Positions 45,181 to 53,705 of a stretch of DNA of 64,000 bases are shown here, in pieces. The translations under genes were made by a program, and so were the position numbers. Source of the stretch: Curtobacterium sp. MCSS17_008 (lineage in GTDB: Bacteria > Actinomycetota > Actinomycetes > Actinomycetales > Microbacteriaceae); assembly GCF_003234185.1 (NCBI RefSeq), contig NZ_QKSM01000011.1, positions 26,888-90,887 of the forward strand, given 5' to 3'. Position 1 is the first letter of the stretch; every line of letters begins with the position of its first letter. The notes under the pieces are model-generated. The model ran no database searches and was not told the DNA's origin. It saw nothing but the letters and a program-made list of their open reading frames with translations.

Positions 45181-46188
45181 TCAGCCGCCGGTGCTCGCCC
45201 GGGGGACCAGCCGTGCGGGCAGCCCGACGGGCGCGACCGCGGTGCCGTCGATCGTCGCGAGGAGGCGCAGGGCGGCGGTGCGACCGAGCTCCGCTCCCGG
45301 CAGCGCCACGCTCGTCAACGCCGGCGCCGTGACCGACGACGACGGCAGGTCGTCGAAGCCCGCGACCGCCAGGTCCTCCGGCACCCGCAGGCCCATCGCC
45401 CCGGCGACGCGCAGCACGCCGTAGGCGAGGGTGTCCGCGGCCGCGACGACCGCCGTGACGCCGTCCTCGTGCCATGCCTCGATCGTGTGCTCGGTGGCCG
45501 CCGCGGCCGCGTCGACGGTCAGGTCCGCCCGGGCGCCGAGCTCCGAGACCGCGATGCCCGCGGCGGCGCAGGCCTCGTCGAACATGCGGTGGCGGATGCC
45601 GAAGGTCGCGACACGGGCGGTGCCGTCCAGGTAGGCGACCCGGTCGTGCCCGCGCTCACGCAGGTGCGCGACGAGGGCGTCGATGCCCGGGGCGAGGTCG
45701 TAGTCGACGGCGGTCGTGCCCTCGGCCGCGTCGGGGGCGTCGAGCAGCACGACGGGCACGCTCGCGTCCATCGGCTCGCCGGCGGCCGGGGCGTCGACCA
45801 GGATCCCCGCGGGTCGGAGCCGCTCGAAACGTCGCAGGTCGGCGGCCGTGGGCTGGGCTCCCCGCTCCGTGACGGAGAGCACGAGCTGGAACCGGTCGCC
45901 GAGGGTGTCCCGCACGCCGCGGATCACCTCCGCGAAGAACGGGTTCGACAGGTCGGGGGCGATGAGCACGACGAGGTCGCCGGTGCCCCGGGCGAGGGAG
46001 CTCGCCGCGTGGTCGACGACGTACCCGAGGGCGTCGACGGCATCGCGCACCCGCTCGGCGATCGGTGGGGAGACCCGGCCGCGGTCCTTGCCGTTCACGA
46101 CGAGGGAGACCGTCGCGATGCTCGTCCCCGCACGCTCGGCCACCATCGCCGCGGTCACGCGACGGCCGTGAGCGGCGGGGGATGGCAC
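45181..46188 (-). CDS. LacI family regulator of the nucleoside operon
   Basis: 335-residue repressor. The N-terminal HTH (about 9-55) reads VTAAMVAERAGTSIATVSLVVNGKDRGRVSPPIAERV, including the hinge start. A periplasmic-binding-protein-like effector domain follows (LVVLIAPDLSNPFFAEVIRGV, VAVAGFDDLPSS). GTG at 46188 has TAGGCT six bases upstream. It is divergent from nucleoside hydrolase, transporter and ribokinase genes. The perfect palindrome at 46245 is its probable operator; a nucleoside or ribose is the probable effector (inference). Confidence 0.9.
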   Translation of the reverse strand: MPSPAAHGRRVTAAMVAERAGTSIATVSLVVNGKDRGRVSPPIAERVRDAVDALGYVVDHAASSLARGTGDLVVLIAPDLSNPFFAEVIRGVRDTLGDRFQLVLSVTERGAQPTAADLRRFERLRPAGILVDAPAAGEPMDASVPVVLLDAPDAAEGTTAVDYDLAPGIDALVAHLRERGHDRVAYLDGTARVATFGIRHRMFDEACAAAGIAVSELGARADLTVDAAAAATEHTIEAWHEDGVTAVVAAADTLAYGVLRVAGAMGLRVPEDLAVAGFDDLPSSSVTAPALTSVALPGAELGRTAALRLLATIDGTAVAPVGLPARLVPRASTGG

Positions 46189-46194
46189 CCGTCG

Positions 46195-46200
46195 AGCCTA
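46195..46200 (-). promoter_or_regulatory. Leaderless -10 box of lacI-type gene
   Basis: TAGGCT on the minus strand, six bases, then the GTG at 46188. Confidence 0.5.
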
Positions 46201-46241
46201 CCGACCGGTAGGACGAGCGGGCGCCTGAGGGTCGCTCGAAG

Positions 46242-46284
46242 TTGACGTCAAGCGCTTGACGTGTTCTGATGTCAAACGCTTGAC
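46242..46284 (+). promoter_or_regulatory. Promoter and two LacI-type operators of the nucleoside operon
   Basis: Operator 1 is ACGTCAAGCGCTTGACGT (46245-46262), an 18-bp perfect palindrome. Operator 2 is GTCAAACGCTTGAC (46271-46284), one position from perfect, centred 24 bases away. A promoter TTGACG (46242-46247), 17 bases, TCTGAT (46265-46270) lies over operator 1. Confidence 0.8.
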
Positions 46285-46419
46285 GCGCCGCGCTGGAGTT
46301 GGTTCCTCCACAGGGCGGACCCCACCGCGTCAGGCGCAAACCTCCGTCCGGCACTGCCGGACACGGCGGGTCGCGAGCGGCCCACCGACGCCGATCCCCG
46401 ACGAAGTGGAGCGCCCCAG

Positions 46420-47448
46420 GTGCCCGATGCAACGACGCAGAAGATCATCCTCGACTGCGACCCCGGCCACGACGACGCCGTCGCCATCCTGCTGGCGCAC
46501 GGCAACCCGACGATCGACCTCCTCGCGGTGACGACAGTCGTCGGCAACCAGACCCTGCCGAAGGTCACCCGCAACGCCCTCGCCGTGGCCCGGATCGCCG
46601 GCATCACCGGCGTGCCGTTCGCCGCGGGTGCCGACCGTCCGCTGCTCCGCCAGGTCGAGGTCGCGCCCGACATCCACGGTGAGAGCGGGCTCGACGGGCC
46701 GATGCTGCCCGAGCCGGCGTTCGACCTCGACGAGCGGCACGCGGTCGACCTCATCATCGACACGGTCATGGCGCACGAGCCCGGGACCGTCACCCTCGTA
46801 CCGACCGGCGGCCTGACGAACATCGCGCTCGCCGCCCGCAAGGAGCCGCGGATCGTCGAGCGCGTCAAGCAGGTCGTGCTCATGGGCGGCGGCGTGCACG
46901 TCGGCAACTGGAGCCCGGTCGCCGAGTTCAACATCGTCATCGACCCCGAGGCCGCGGACATCGTCTTCAGCGCCGGCTGGGACGTCGTCATGGTCGGGCT
47001 CGACCTGACGCACCAGGCGCTCGCCACACCGGAGGTCGCCGCCCGCATCGCCGCCGTCGGCACCGGTCCCGCCGCGTTCGTCGGGGAGCTCCTCGACTTC
47101 TTCGGCAAGGCCTACGAGGACGCCCAGGGCTTCGACGCCCCGCCGGTCCACGACCCGTGCGCCGTCGCACACGTCATCGACCCGACGATCGTCCGTGCGG
47201 TCAGGGTCCCGATCGCCGTCGAGACGCAGGGCGTCCACACGCTCGGCATGACCGTCGCCGACCTCCGTGGTCCCGCGCCCGAGGACTGCCGCACCAGTGC
47301 TGCGATGGAGCTCGACCACGAGCGCTTCTGGGACCTGGTCGTCGACGCCCTCGAGCGCATCGGCGAGACCCCCGACACCGGCTGGAGCCCGCGCGCTGCG
47401 GCGCAGGCCGTCGAGGCCGCCGAGACCACCCTGATCCCGGAGCACTGA
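46420..47448 (+). CDS. Nucleoside hydrolase
   Basis: 342-residue inosine-uridine preferring nucleoside hydrolase, which splits ribonucleosides into base and ribose. The metal-binding motif DCDPGHDD is at residues 12-19. VVLMGGGVHVGNWSPVAEFNIVIDPEAADIV supplies the ribose-contacting Asn/Glu segment. HDPCAVAHVI near 246 gives the last Asp ligand. The GTG at 46420 follows GTGGAG. It is first in an operon with a transporter and ribokinase under the divergent LacI regulator, which gives a complete uptake-to-ribose-5-phosphate route. Confidence 0.92.
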   Translation: MPDATTQKIILDCDPGHDDAVAILLAHGNPTIDLLAVTTVVGNQTLPKVTRNALAVARIAGITGVPFAAGADRPLLRQVEVAPDIHGESGLDGPMLPEPAFDLDERHAVDLIIDTVMAHEPGTVTLVPTGGLTNIALAARKEPRIVERVKQVVLMGGGVHVGNWSPVAEFNIVIDPEAADIVFSAGWDVVMVGLDLTHQALATPEVAARIAAVGTGPAAFVGELLDFFGKAYEDAQGFDAPPVHDPCAVAHVIDPTIVRAVRVPIAVETQGVHTLGMTVADLRGPAPEDCRTSAAMELDHERFWDLVVDALERIGETPDTGWSPRAAAQAVEAAETTLIPEH

Positions 47449-47453
47449 CCCCC

Positions 47454-48863
47454 ATGACCACCACCTCGACGAAGACGTCGATCGGCGCCCTCACCGCCGC
47501 CCTCCTCGCGGCGTGCGTGGCGTTCCAGCTCAACGCGAGCATGCTCAACCCGGCCCTCGCGACGATGGCGGACGAGCTCCGCACCGACGACGCGACCATC
47601 GGGCTCTCCCAGACGCTGTTCTTCACGATCGCGGCCCTGTTCTCGCTGTTCCTGCCCCGACTGTCCGACATCGTCGGCCGGAAGCGCGTGCTCCTCGCGA
47701 TGCTCCTCGTGATGCTCGTCGGCAGCGTCGTCGCCGCCGTCGCCGTGAACGTGCCGATGCTCTTCGCCGGCCGCGTGATCCAGGGCGTCACCGGTCCGGT
47801 CGTCCCGATCGGCCTGCTCGTCCTGCGCAACGAGATCGCCGACCCGAAGCGCTACGGCGCCGCCCTCGGGCTGCTCACCGCGGTGAACGGCGGCATCGCC
47901 GGCGTCGACGCCCTGGCCGGTGGGTGGATCGCCACGCACTTCGGGTTCCGCGGCATCTTCTGGGTGATCGCAGCCGTCACCGTGATCGCAGCGCTCATGG
48001 TCGCCGTGTGGGGCGTCGAGTCGAAGCCGTCGGCGGGCACACGGATGGACTGGGTCGGTGTGCTCCCGCTCGTCGTCAGTGTCGGCGCGCTGCTGACCGC
48101 GTTCAACGAGGCCGGCAAGCTGGCCACCGCGAACTGGGTGCTCGTCGCCGGCGGGATCCTCGTCGCACTCCTGGCGTCCGGGGTCTTCTGGGCGGTCGAG
48201 TCGCGGGTCCGGGAGCCCCTCGTCGAGACACGGTACCTCCGCCGTCGCGGCACCTGGGCGCTCCTCGTCACCACCCTCCTGACGATGACCGGCGTCTTCG
48301 CGGTCGTGAACGGCCTGGTCACGAGCCTCGCGCAGAGCCCCGAGGTCGGCTTCGGCATGGAGCCGGACCTCGCCTCGCTCGCGTTCCTCACCCCGTACGC
48401 GCTCGTCGGCTGGGTCGTCGGGCCCTTCGCCGGTCGGCTCGCGCCGACCCTCGGCTACCGCGCCGTGCTGCGGTTCGGCCTGGTCGGCAGCATCGTCGCG
48501 ACGATCGTGATGGCCGTCGTCGGCGTGCACTCGTTGCCGGTGCTGGTCACCGCGACCGTCCTCATCGGCATCACCTACGCCGGCATCGCGAACATCATCC
48601 TCAACGGGCTCGGCATCGTGCTGTCCCCGGCGTCGAACCCCGGCTTCCTGCCCGGCCTCAACGCGGGCGCGTTCAACCTCGGTGCGGGCATCAGCTTCGC
48701 CGTGCTGCCGGCGCTCCAGACCGCGCTCGGCACCGGCGGGTCCGCGGGGACCGCCGGGTACTCCGGTGGCATGCTGCTCGGTGCCGTGATCACCTGCGCG
48801 GCCCTCGCCACGTCCTTCCTCATCCCGCGCCCGGCCTCGGCCGAGACAGGAGCCGCCGCATGA
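47454..48863 (+). CDS. MFS transporter, probable nucleoside importer
   Basis: 469-residue major facilitator protein with about fourteen hydrophobic segments. Motif A is LPRLSDIVGRKRVLLAM. The first helix has LLAACVAFQLNASMLNPALATM. Five bases separate it from the nucleoside hydrolase stop, and its own stop overlaps the ribokinase start (ATGA). The location between catabolic genes suggests import of nucleosides, although the fold resembles drug exporters. Substrate direction is inference. Confidence 0.85.
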   Translation: MTTTSTKTSIGALTAALLAACVAFQLNASMLNPALATMADELRTDDATIGLSQTLFFTIAALFSLFLPRLSDIVGRKRVLLAMLLVMLVGSVVAAVAVNVPMLFAGRVIQGVTGPVVPIGLLVLRNEIADPKRYGAALGLLTAVNGGIAGVDALAGGWIATHFGFRGIFWVIAAVTVIAALMVAVWGVESKPSAGTRMDWVGVLPLVVSVGALLTAFNEAGKLATANWVLVAGGILVALLASGVFWAVESRVREPLVETRYLRRRGTWALLVTTLLTMTGVFAVVNGLVTSLAQSPEVGFGMEPDLASLAFLTPYALVGWVVGPFAGRLAPTLGYRAVLRFGLVGSIVATIVMAVVGVHSLPVLVTATVLIGITYAGIANIILNGLGIVLSPASNPGFLPGLNAGAFNLGAGISFAVLPALQTALGTGGSAGTAGYSGGMLLGAVITCAALATSFLIPRPASAETGAAA

Positions 48864-49717
48864 CCGGCATCGTCGTCGTGGGCAGCCTCAACGCGGACCT
48901 GGTGGTCCGCACGGAGCGCTTCCCGAAGCCCGGGGAGACCCTGCACGGGTCGGACCTCGCGATCCTGCCCGGCGGCAAGTCCGCCAACCAGGCGGTGGCA
49001 GCCGGGAGGCTCGGGGGCACCGTGCGCATGATCGGTGCGGTCGGAGACGACGGGAACGGCACGCTGCTGCGCGAGTCCGTCGTGTCGGCCGGCGTCGACA
49101 CGACCCACGTCGCGGTCCGGCAGGGCGTCGCCACCGGCACGGCCGTCATCACGGTCGACGCGGCGGGCGAGAACACCATCGTGATCTCGGGCGGCGCGAA
49201 CGCCACGCTCACCCCGTCGGACCTGCCCGCCGCGGCCTTCGACGGCGTCGGCGTGCTCGGGCTCTGCCTCGAGGTCTCGATCGACGTCGTCCTCGCCGCA
49301 GCGCGGGCCGGCCGTGCCGCCGGGGCCACGGTGCTCACCAACCTGTCACCGTTCGGTGCCGTGCCGCAGGAACTGCTCGACCTGACCGACGTGCTGCTCG
49401 TCAACGAGCACGAGGCCGCCGCGCTCGGCGACCACGGGGTCGCCCGGTCGATCGTGACCCGGGGCGGCGCGGGCTGCACCGTGCACGACGGTGACGCCGC
49501 GCCGGTCGACGTCGACGCCGTGCGGGTCGAGCCGGTCGACACCACGGGCTGCGGTGACGCGTTCATGGGTGCGGTGGCGCTCCGACTCGACGCCGGGGAC
49601 TCCCTGCTCGAGGCCGCGCGCTTCGCCGTCGGCGTCGGTGCGTACGCCGCGACGAAGCCGGGCGCCCAGGCGTCCTACCCGACCCTGTCGGAGCTGGAGT
49701 CCTTCCTGCGGGCGTAG
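48860..49717 (+). CDS. rbsK: Ribokinase (PfkB family)
   Basis: 285-residue sugar kinase phosphorylating ribose at O5 with ATP. The N-terminal signature is VGSLNADLVVRTERFPKPGET and ILPGGKSANQAVAAGRLGG. The C-terminal PfkB motif DTTGCGDAF contains catalytic Asp233; the anion hole reads GCGD rather than the usual GAGD. GACAGGAG precedes the ATG. It completes the nucleoside pathway by trapping ribose from the hydrolase. Confidence 0.9.
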   Translation: MTGIVVVGSLNADLVVRTERFPKPGETLHGSDLAILPGGKSANQAVAAGRLGGTVRMIGAVGDDGNGTLLRESVVSAGVDTTHVAVRQGVATGTAVITVDAAGENTIVISGGANATLTPSDLPAAAFDGVGVLGLCLEVSIDVVLAAARAGRAAGATVLTNLSPFGAVPQELLDLTDVLLVNEHEAAALGDHGVARSIVTRGGAGCTVHDGDAAPVDVDAVRVEPVDTTGCGDAFMGAVALRLDAGDSLLEAARFAVGVGAYAATKPGAQASYPTLSELESFLRA

Positions 49718-49763
49718 CCCCGCGCCTCCCGTCCGTCCCGCCACCCCCTCCCTTCCCGCAGAA

Positions 49764-49821
49764 CGCAACGTCGGCGGTTGCTCGCAGCGGAACACCGCTG
49801 CGAGACGTCGCCGACGTTGCG
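49764..49821. terminator. Two-tier hairpin after the nucleoside operon
   Basis: Outer 13-bp arms CGCAACGTCGGCG (49764-49776) and 49809-49821 enclose an inner 8-bp stem CGCAGCGG (49783-49790) with CCGCTGCG (49795-49802) and AACA loop. Internal 6-base bulges on both sides have equal length. A half copy of the GCCTCCCGTC element lies just upstream (about 49724-49737). Confidence 0.8.
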
Positions 49822-49843
49822 TCTTGCGAGGGACACGTGCCGC

Positions 49844-49849
49844 TAGCGT
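49844..49849 (+). promoter_or_regulatory. Leaderless -10 box
   Basis: TAGCGT, six bases, then the ATG at 49856. Confidence 0.5.
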
Positions 49850-49855
49850 TGTGGC

Positions 49856-50797
49856 ATGCGCGTCGGAGTCCTCGACATCGGGTCCAACACCGGCCACCTG
49901 CTCGTGGTGGACGCCCACGGCGGGGCCGCTCCGCTGCCGGCGTCCTCGTTCAAGCAGCCGCTCCGGCTCGCCGAGCACCTCGACGAGACGGGCGCCGTCA
50001 CGCCGGTCGGTGTCGACGCGCTGACGACCTTCGTCGCCGACGCCGTCCGCGTCGCCGAGGAGCGCGGGTGCGAGGACATGCTCGGCTTCGCCACGAGTGC
50101 CGTGCGCGACGCCGTGAACTCCGAGGCCGTGCTCGCCCACGTCGAGGAGCGCACCGGGGTCGAGCTCGCGGTGCTGTCCGGCGAGGACGAGGCACGGCTG
50201 ACGTTCCTGGCGGTCCGCCGCTGGTTCGGGTGGTCGGCCGGACGGCTGGCGGTGTTCGACATCGGCGGCGGGTCGCTCGAGATCGCCGCAGGAGCCGACG
50301 AGGCGCCGGACGTCGCCTGGTCGATGCCCATCGGCGCCGCCCGACTGGCCCGGACCTACTTCGCTGCCGGGACGCCGTCGGAGGACGACGTCCGTCGCAT
50401 CCGCCACGAGATCCGCGTCGCGATCGCGCGCGACGCCGGCCTGCTGCTGCGCTCGGGCCGCCCGGACCGGGCGGTCGCGACCTCGAAGACCTTCCGGTCG
50501 ATCGCCCGGATCTGCGGAGCGGCACCCTCGGCCGCCGGACCACTGGTCCCGCGGTCGCTCGACGGCGCCGAGCTGCGCCGTCTGCTGCCGTCGCTGCTGA
50601 CGAAGTCCGTCGACGAGCTCGCGTCGCTGCCCGGTGTCTCACCGAGTCGGGCCCACCAGGTCGTGCCCGGAGCGCTCGTGGCCGAGGCGTGCCTGGACAT
50701 CTTCGACCTGCCGGCGCTCGAGATCTGCCCGTGGGCCCTGCGCGAGGGCGTCATCCTCGAGCGGCTCGACCAGCTGTCGGTGCTCGGCACGCCCTAG
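49856..50797 (+). CDS. Ppx/GppA phosphatase family protein
   Basis: 313-residue member of the ASKHA fold that hydrolyses polyphosphate or pppGpp. Motifs: [21 protein letters not shown] (phosphate 1), [13 protein letters not shown], catalytic-area [11 protein letters not shown] and [10 protein letters not shown] (phosphate 2). The length equals the short actinobacterial Ppx type without the C-terminal HD domain. Typical homologues read DIGSNTVHLLVVD. Exopolyphosphatase and pppGpp phosphatase cannot be told apart here. The stop overlaps the convergent gene by four bases. Confidence 0.9.
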   Translation: MRVGVLDIGSNTGHLLVVDAHGGAAPLPASSFKQPLRLAEHLDETGAVTPVGVDALTTFVADAVRVAEERGCEDMLGFATSAVRDAVNSEAVLAHVEERTGVELAVLSGEDEARLTFLAVRRWFGWSAGRLAVFDIGGGSLEIAAGADEAPDVAWSMPIGAARLARTYFAAGTPSEDDVRRIRHEIRVAIARDAGLLLRSGRPDRAVATSKTFRSIARICGAAPSAAGPLVPRSLDGAELRRLLPSLLTKSVDELASLPGVSPSRAHQVVPGALVAEACLDIFDLPALEICPWALREGVILERLDQLSVLGTP

Positions 50798-51408
50798 CGC
50801 TGCCGGGTGGCCCGCGGGGGAGCGAGCAGCCACGGGCGGATCAGCCCCGTCACGAACGGCAGCACCCAGAACGTCATGATCGGCGTGAGCACGAGCGTGG
50901 TGACGAGCACACGCGGCAGTACGGCGAGGGTGCCGAACGCCGGGACGAGCCAGCCGACCAGGTACGTGAAGGCGAGGTTCACGGGGAAGAACCCGAGCCA
51001 GATGCTCACCGCCTGCTTCCAGCGCGGCGGGGCGCTCGACGCGGGAGTGTCCTGCGGCGCGTCGAACCAGCCCTCGATGCCGGTCCGCTTCTCGACGCGC
51101 GACTCGACCACGAGGTCACGACCCTGGTCGAGCCAGCGGAGCCGGTCGTCGGAGTTCTCCCACGTGGCGAGCTGCTCGTGGTCGGCGAACCGGTAGAGCA
51201 TGTGCCACTCACGGCTGGTGGCGTGCGACCGCACCCACCCGGAGCCGAGGAAGCCCGGGTAGCGGTTCGCCAGGTTGACGCCGGACTGCACCCAGGCGGT
51301 GGCGTCGGGGATGCGGTCGGGTTCGACGAGGCGGGTGATGGACACGGTGACGGGCGGGCCTGCGGTCACGGATGACGACTGCAGACTCCCTGGCTCTTGT
51401 GGAGTCAT
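50794..51408 (-). CDS. Antibiotic biosynthesis monooxygenase-like membrane protein
   Basis: 204-residue protein. Residues about 18-115 form an ABM dimeric alpha-beta barrel ([51 protein letters not shown]). Two membrane helices follow: [21 protein letters not shown] and [20 protein letters not shown]. This ABM-plus-two-helix arrangement is common in actinobacteria and of unknown role. GAGACT lies six bases before the ATG. Confidence 0.85.
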   Translation of the reverse strand: MTPQEPGSLQSSSVTAGPPVTVSITRLVEPDRIPDATAWVQSGVNLANRYPGFLGSGWVRSHATSREWHMLYRFADHEQLATWENSDDRLRWLDQGRDLVVESRVEKRTGIEGWFDAPQDTPASSAPPRWKQAVSIWLGFFPVNLAFTYLVGWLVPAFGTLAVLPRVLVTTLVLTPIMTFWVLPFVTGLIRPWLLAPPRATRQR

Positions 51409-51453
51409 GCCACCAGTCTCGCCGACGCGTGTTTCCGGTTCGTGACAGCGCAG

Positions 51454-51459
51454 TAGGTT
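51454..51459 (+). promoter_or_regulatory. Leaderless -10 box
   Basis: TAGGTT, six bases, then the ATG at 51466. Confidence 0.5.
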
Positions 51460-51465
51460 CATCGC

Positions 51466-51966
51466 ATGAGTGACGTGAGCGGCGACGCGCGAGAGACCGA
51501 GCGCGGTCGGCACGAGACCCCGACCGAACGGTGGGACCGGAACTGGACGGACATCCAGCAGGAACTCCGGATCGTGCAGACCGGGACGCAGATCCTCGCC
51601 GGGTTCCTGTTGACGCTGCCGTTCCAGCAGCGGTTCACGATGCTCAGCGAGGGTGAGGAGGCGATCTACCTCGTGCTGGTCGTCCTCGCCGTCGTGGTCA
51701 CGGTCGTCGCGATGTCGGCGGTCTCGTCGCACCGCCTGGTGTTCCGGCAGCGGCAGAAGCACGACCTGGTCCGGGCGGGGAACGTGCTGCTCATCGCCGC
51801 ACTCGCCGCCAGTGCCCTGTTGTTCTCGGGAACGGTGTTGTTCGTCTTCGACGTGGTCGTCGGGAACGTCGGCGGGGTGGTCAGCGGCGTGGTCGTCTTC
51901 CTCGGGACGGCCGCGCTGTGGGTGACGATCCCGCTCGCGTTGCGTCGGAGCCGGCGGGACGGCTAG
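51466..51966 (+). CDS. DUF6328 family membrane protein
   Basis: 166-residue protein. A soluble N-terminus (ERWDRNWTDIQQELRIVQTGTQILAGFLLTLPFQQRF) leads into four membrane helices with a conserved-looking HRLVFRQRQKHDLV loop. This matches the actinobacterial DUF6328 pattern. Function is unknown. It lies between an ABM protein and the convergent signal peptidase, ending 15 bases before that gene's stop. Confidence 0.8.
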   Translation: MSDVSGDARETERGRHETPTERWDRNWTDIQQELRIVQTGTQILAGFLLTLPFQQRFTMLSEGEEAIYLVLVVLAVVVTVVAMSAVSSHRLVFRQRQKHDLVRAGNVLLIAALAASALLFSGTVLFVFDVVVGNVGGVVSGVVVFLGTAALWVTIPLALRRSRRDG

Positions 51967-51981
51967 GGGTCGTGTCGGTCG

Positions 51982-52968
51982 TCAGGCGCAGCTGGTGCGA
52001 CCGAAGCCGAGGAAGCGCACGGTGACGACACGGACGGTGTCGGTGGACGTTGCGGTCCAGGTGCTCGTGAGGTCGGTCCGGATGCTGACGGTCGAGGTCC
52101 GCCAGGTGAAGAGGTCCCAGGAGCCCAGGGTGGTGCTCCGGGCGTCCGCGGGGCGCTGCGTGACGGCCTGTCCGTCGACGAGCACCGTGAAGCGCTCGGG
52201 GGCGGTCCCGGCGTAGCCCCAGCCGATCGACACGGACCCGTCGCTGTTCGTCGCGCAGGTCAACGCGGTGACCGGCGTGGCGGTCGCGGTCGCGAGCGTG
52301 CTCGTCGCCGACGGTGTCGTCGCGGTGAAGCCGGCCGCTGCCGCCGGAGCGGGGAGCGCGAGCGCTCCCGCCACGCAAACGGCTGCGACGACCACGGCGG
52401 TGGCGGTGCGCGGTCGGCGTGGGGACGCACGGTGGCGGGCCCTGCGGCTCGCCGGACCCGCGGGTGGGCGGCCGCCGGACACCGCGGGGGTGACGGCGAG
52501 GGCCGTGACGGCGAGGAGCGCTGCGCCGAGACCGGGCAGGGCGGCGGTGTCGCCCGCGGCGGCCCAGGTGATCGGTGCGCCGATGAGCGGCACCCGGAGG
52601 TAGCCGACGCCGTGGACGGCGGAGCGGGTGATCGGGGTGGAGTCGGCCTGCGGGTTGGCGTCACCCTTCGTGGTCAGTGTGCCGTCGCTGCCGAGCGCGT
52701 CGAAACGGTGCAGGCGGAGGACCCCGGCGTGGTCCGGGTCGTCGAAGAGCAGCACCTGCCCCCGGCGGAGCTCACGCGGGGCGACGGGCTTGCTGACCAC
52801 GACGTCGCCGACGTGGAGGGAGGGCTCCATGGAACCGGTCATCACGGTGGTGCTGTGCCAACCGATGAGCATCGGCGCGGCTGCCCAGAAGAGCAGGCCG
52901 AACACCGTCGCCACCACACCGCGGGCGGCGAGCACCACCGTGAACCGGATCCACGACGTCGATCGCAT
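51982..52968 (-). CDS. SipW-type signal peptidase I with extra secreted domain
   Basis: 328-residue S26 peptidase. After a membrane helix, Ser46 in TGSMEPSL is the nucleophile. His87 (LRLHRF) stands where the bacterial Lys would be, as in the ER/SipW type. TKGDANPQAD is the conserved third box. A helix near 145-165 ends the peptidase. A second hydrophobic stretch (about 190-212) ending LPAPAAAAG looks like an internal cleavable signal. About 115 residues of Thr/Ser-rich, probably extracellular sequence follow, with three Cys (LTCATNSDG, TSCA). AGGAGG precedes the ATG. The TasA-like gene upstream is the probable substrate. Confidence 0.87.
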   Translation of the reverse strand: MRSTSWIRFTVVLAARGVVATVFGLLFWAAAPMLIGWHSTTVMTGSMEPSLHVGDVVVSKPVAPRELRRGQVLLFDDPDHAGVLRLHRFDALGSDGTLTTKGDANPQADSTPITRSAVHGVGYLRVPLIGAPITWAAAGDTAALPGLGAALLAVTALAVTPAVSGGRPPAGPASRRARHRASPRRPRTATAVVVAAVCVAGALALPAPAAAAGFTATTPSATSTLATATATPVTALTCATNSDGSVSIGWGYAGTAPERFTVLVDGQAVTQRPADARSTTLGSWDLFTWRTSTVSIRTDLTSTWTATSTDTVRVVTVRFLGFGRTSCA

Positions 52969-52990
52969 GGACGACTCCTCCTGGCCGGGC

Positions 52991-53593
52991 CTAGGAGTTC
53001 TGTGCTTCCCAGGTGAAGCCGAGGCTCGCGCTGGCGCCCATCAGGGACGCAGGGGCGTCCGGCGAGACGGTGTAGGTGATCTGGTACGTCCGGGTCTCGG
53101 CCTTGTCACCGGTCGGCCTCCACGTGCCGACACCGGTGGCGTAGTTCGTGCGGGTGGTGGCGAACGTCGCGAGCGATCCGTCGTAGAGGATCCCGTCGGC
53201 GCCCGCCGCGGGGGTGAAGCCGGTGCAGGTGCCGTAGCCGCCGCCGGTGCCCTGCGCGACCCGCAGCGTCACGGACGAGGCGAGGGCCTTGGTCTGCTGG
53301 ACGTTCGAGGCGTAAAGCTTCACGGCGCTCGGCAGCGAGCCGCTCGAGGTCACGGCGATGCAGTTCGTCCCGGTCGAGCCGGGCTTGAGGTTCGACGCGG
53401 AGAACAGCGCGCCGTTCGCCGCGTCGTTGCTCAGCGCGACCGAGCCCATCGACCAGTTGTTGGCGTCGTCGGAGGACGTCGCGGAGAACGCCGAGTAGGA
53501 GGCGGTCGACACCGCCACGCCGCCGGCGACGAGCGCGGCCGGGATCACGGCGAGGGTGGCGATGCGGGAGAGGGCACGGGTCGGGAGGCGCAA
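52991..53593 (-). CDS. TasA/CalY-like SipW-dependent surface protein
   Basis: 200-residue exported protein. The signal region reads ALSRIATLAVIPAALVAGGVAVSTASYSAFSAT, the pattern of SipW-processed camelysin/TasA-type precursors. The mature part is beta-rich, SATSSDDANNWSMGSVALSNDA, ending ASLGFTWEAQNS, with two Cys that may pair. TTG at 53593 is chosen because a longer ATG reading would begin inside the -10 box. In Bacillus, TasA forms biofilm fibres (established); a similar role here is inferred from the adjacent SipW gene, 22 bases downstream. Confidence 0.82.
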   Translation of the reverse strand: MRLPTRALSRIATLAVIPAALVAGGVAVSTASYSAFSATSSDDANNWSMGSVALSNDAANGALFSASNLKPGSTGTNCIAVTSSGSLPSAVKLYASNVQQTKALASSVTLRVAQGTGGGYGTCTGFTPAAGADGILYDGSLATFATTRTNYATGVGTWRPTGDKAETRTYQITYTVSPDAPASLMGASASLGFTWEAQNS

Positions 53594-53639
53594 GGCGGGT
53601 CCAATCAGTCGGGTTGGCTCGAAAAACGAGCTAAGTAGG

Positions 53640-53669
53640 ACCATACGCCTCGATTTCTGAGTGTGTCAA
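53640..53669 (-). promoter_or_regulatory. Promoter of the TasA-SipW operon
   Basis: TTGACA (53669-53664), 18 bases, TATGGT (53645-53640). The predicted transcript starts near 53633 and has a 40-base leader with a GCTCG/CGAGC hairpin around five T. Confidence 0.7.
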
Positions 53670-53676
53670 CAATCGT

Positions 53677-53699
53677 GCAAAACGGATTGCGTCTAGAGT
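53677..53699 (+). promoter_or_regulatory. MarR promoter with inverted repeat
   Basis: TAGAGT (53694-53699), six bases, then the GTG at 53706. GCAA (53677-53680) and TTGC (53687-53690) flank six bases just upstream and may be an operator shared with the divergent TasA promoter. Confidence 0.45.
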
Positions 53700-53705
53700 G
53701 CTCCC

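Noticed and set aside
53594..53644. An earlier ATG start (53644) for the TasA-like protein
   Set aside because: That ATG is part of the TATGGT -10 box of a strong promoter, so the transcript cannot contain it.
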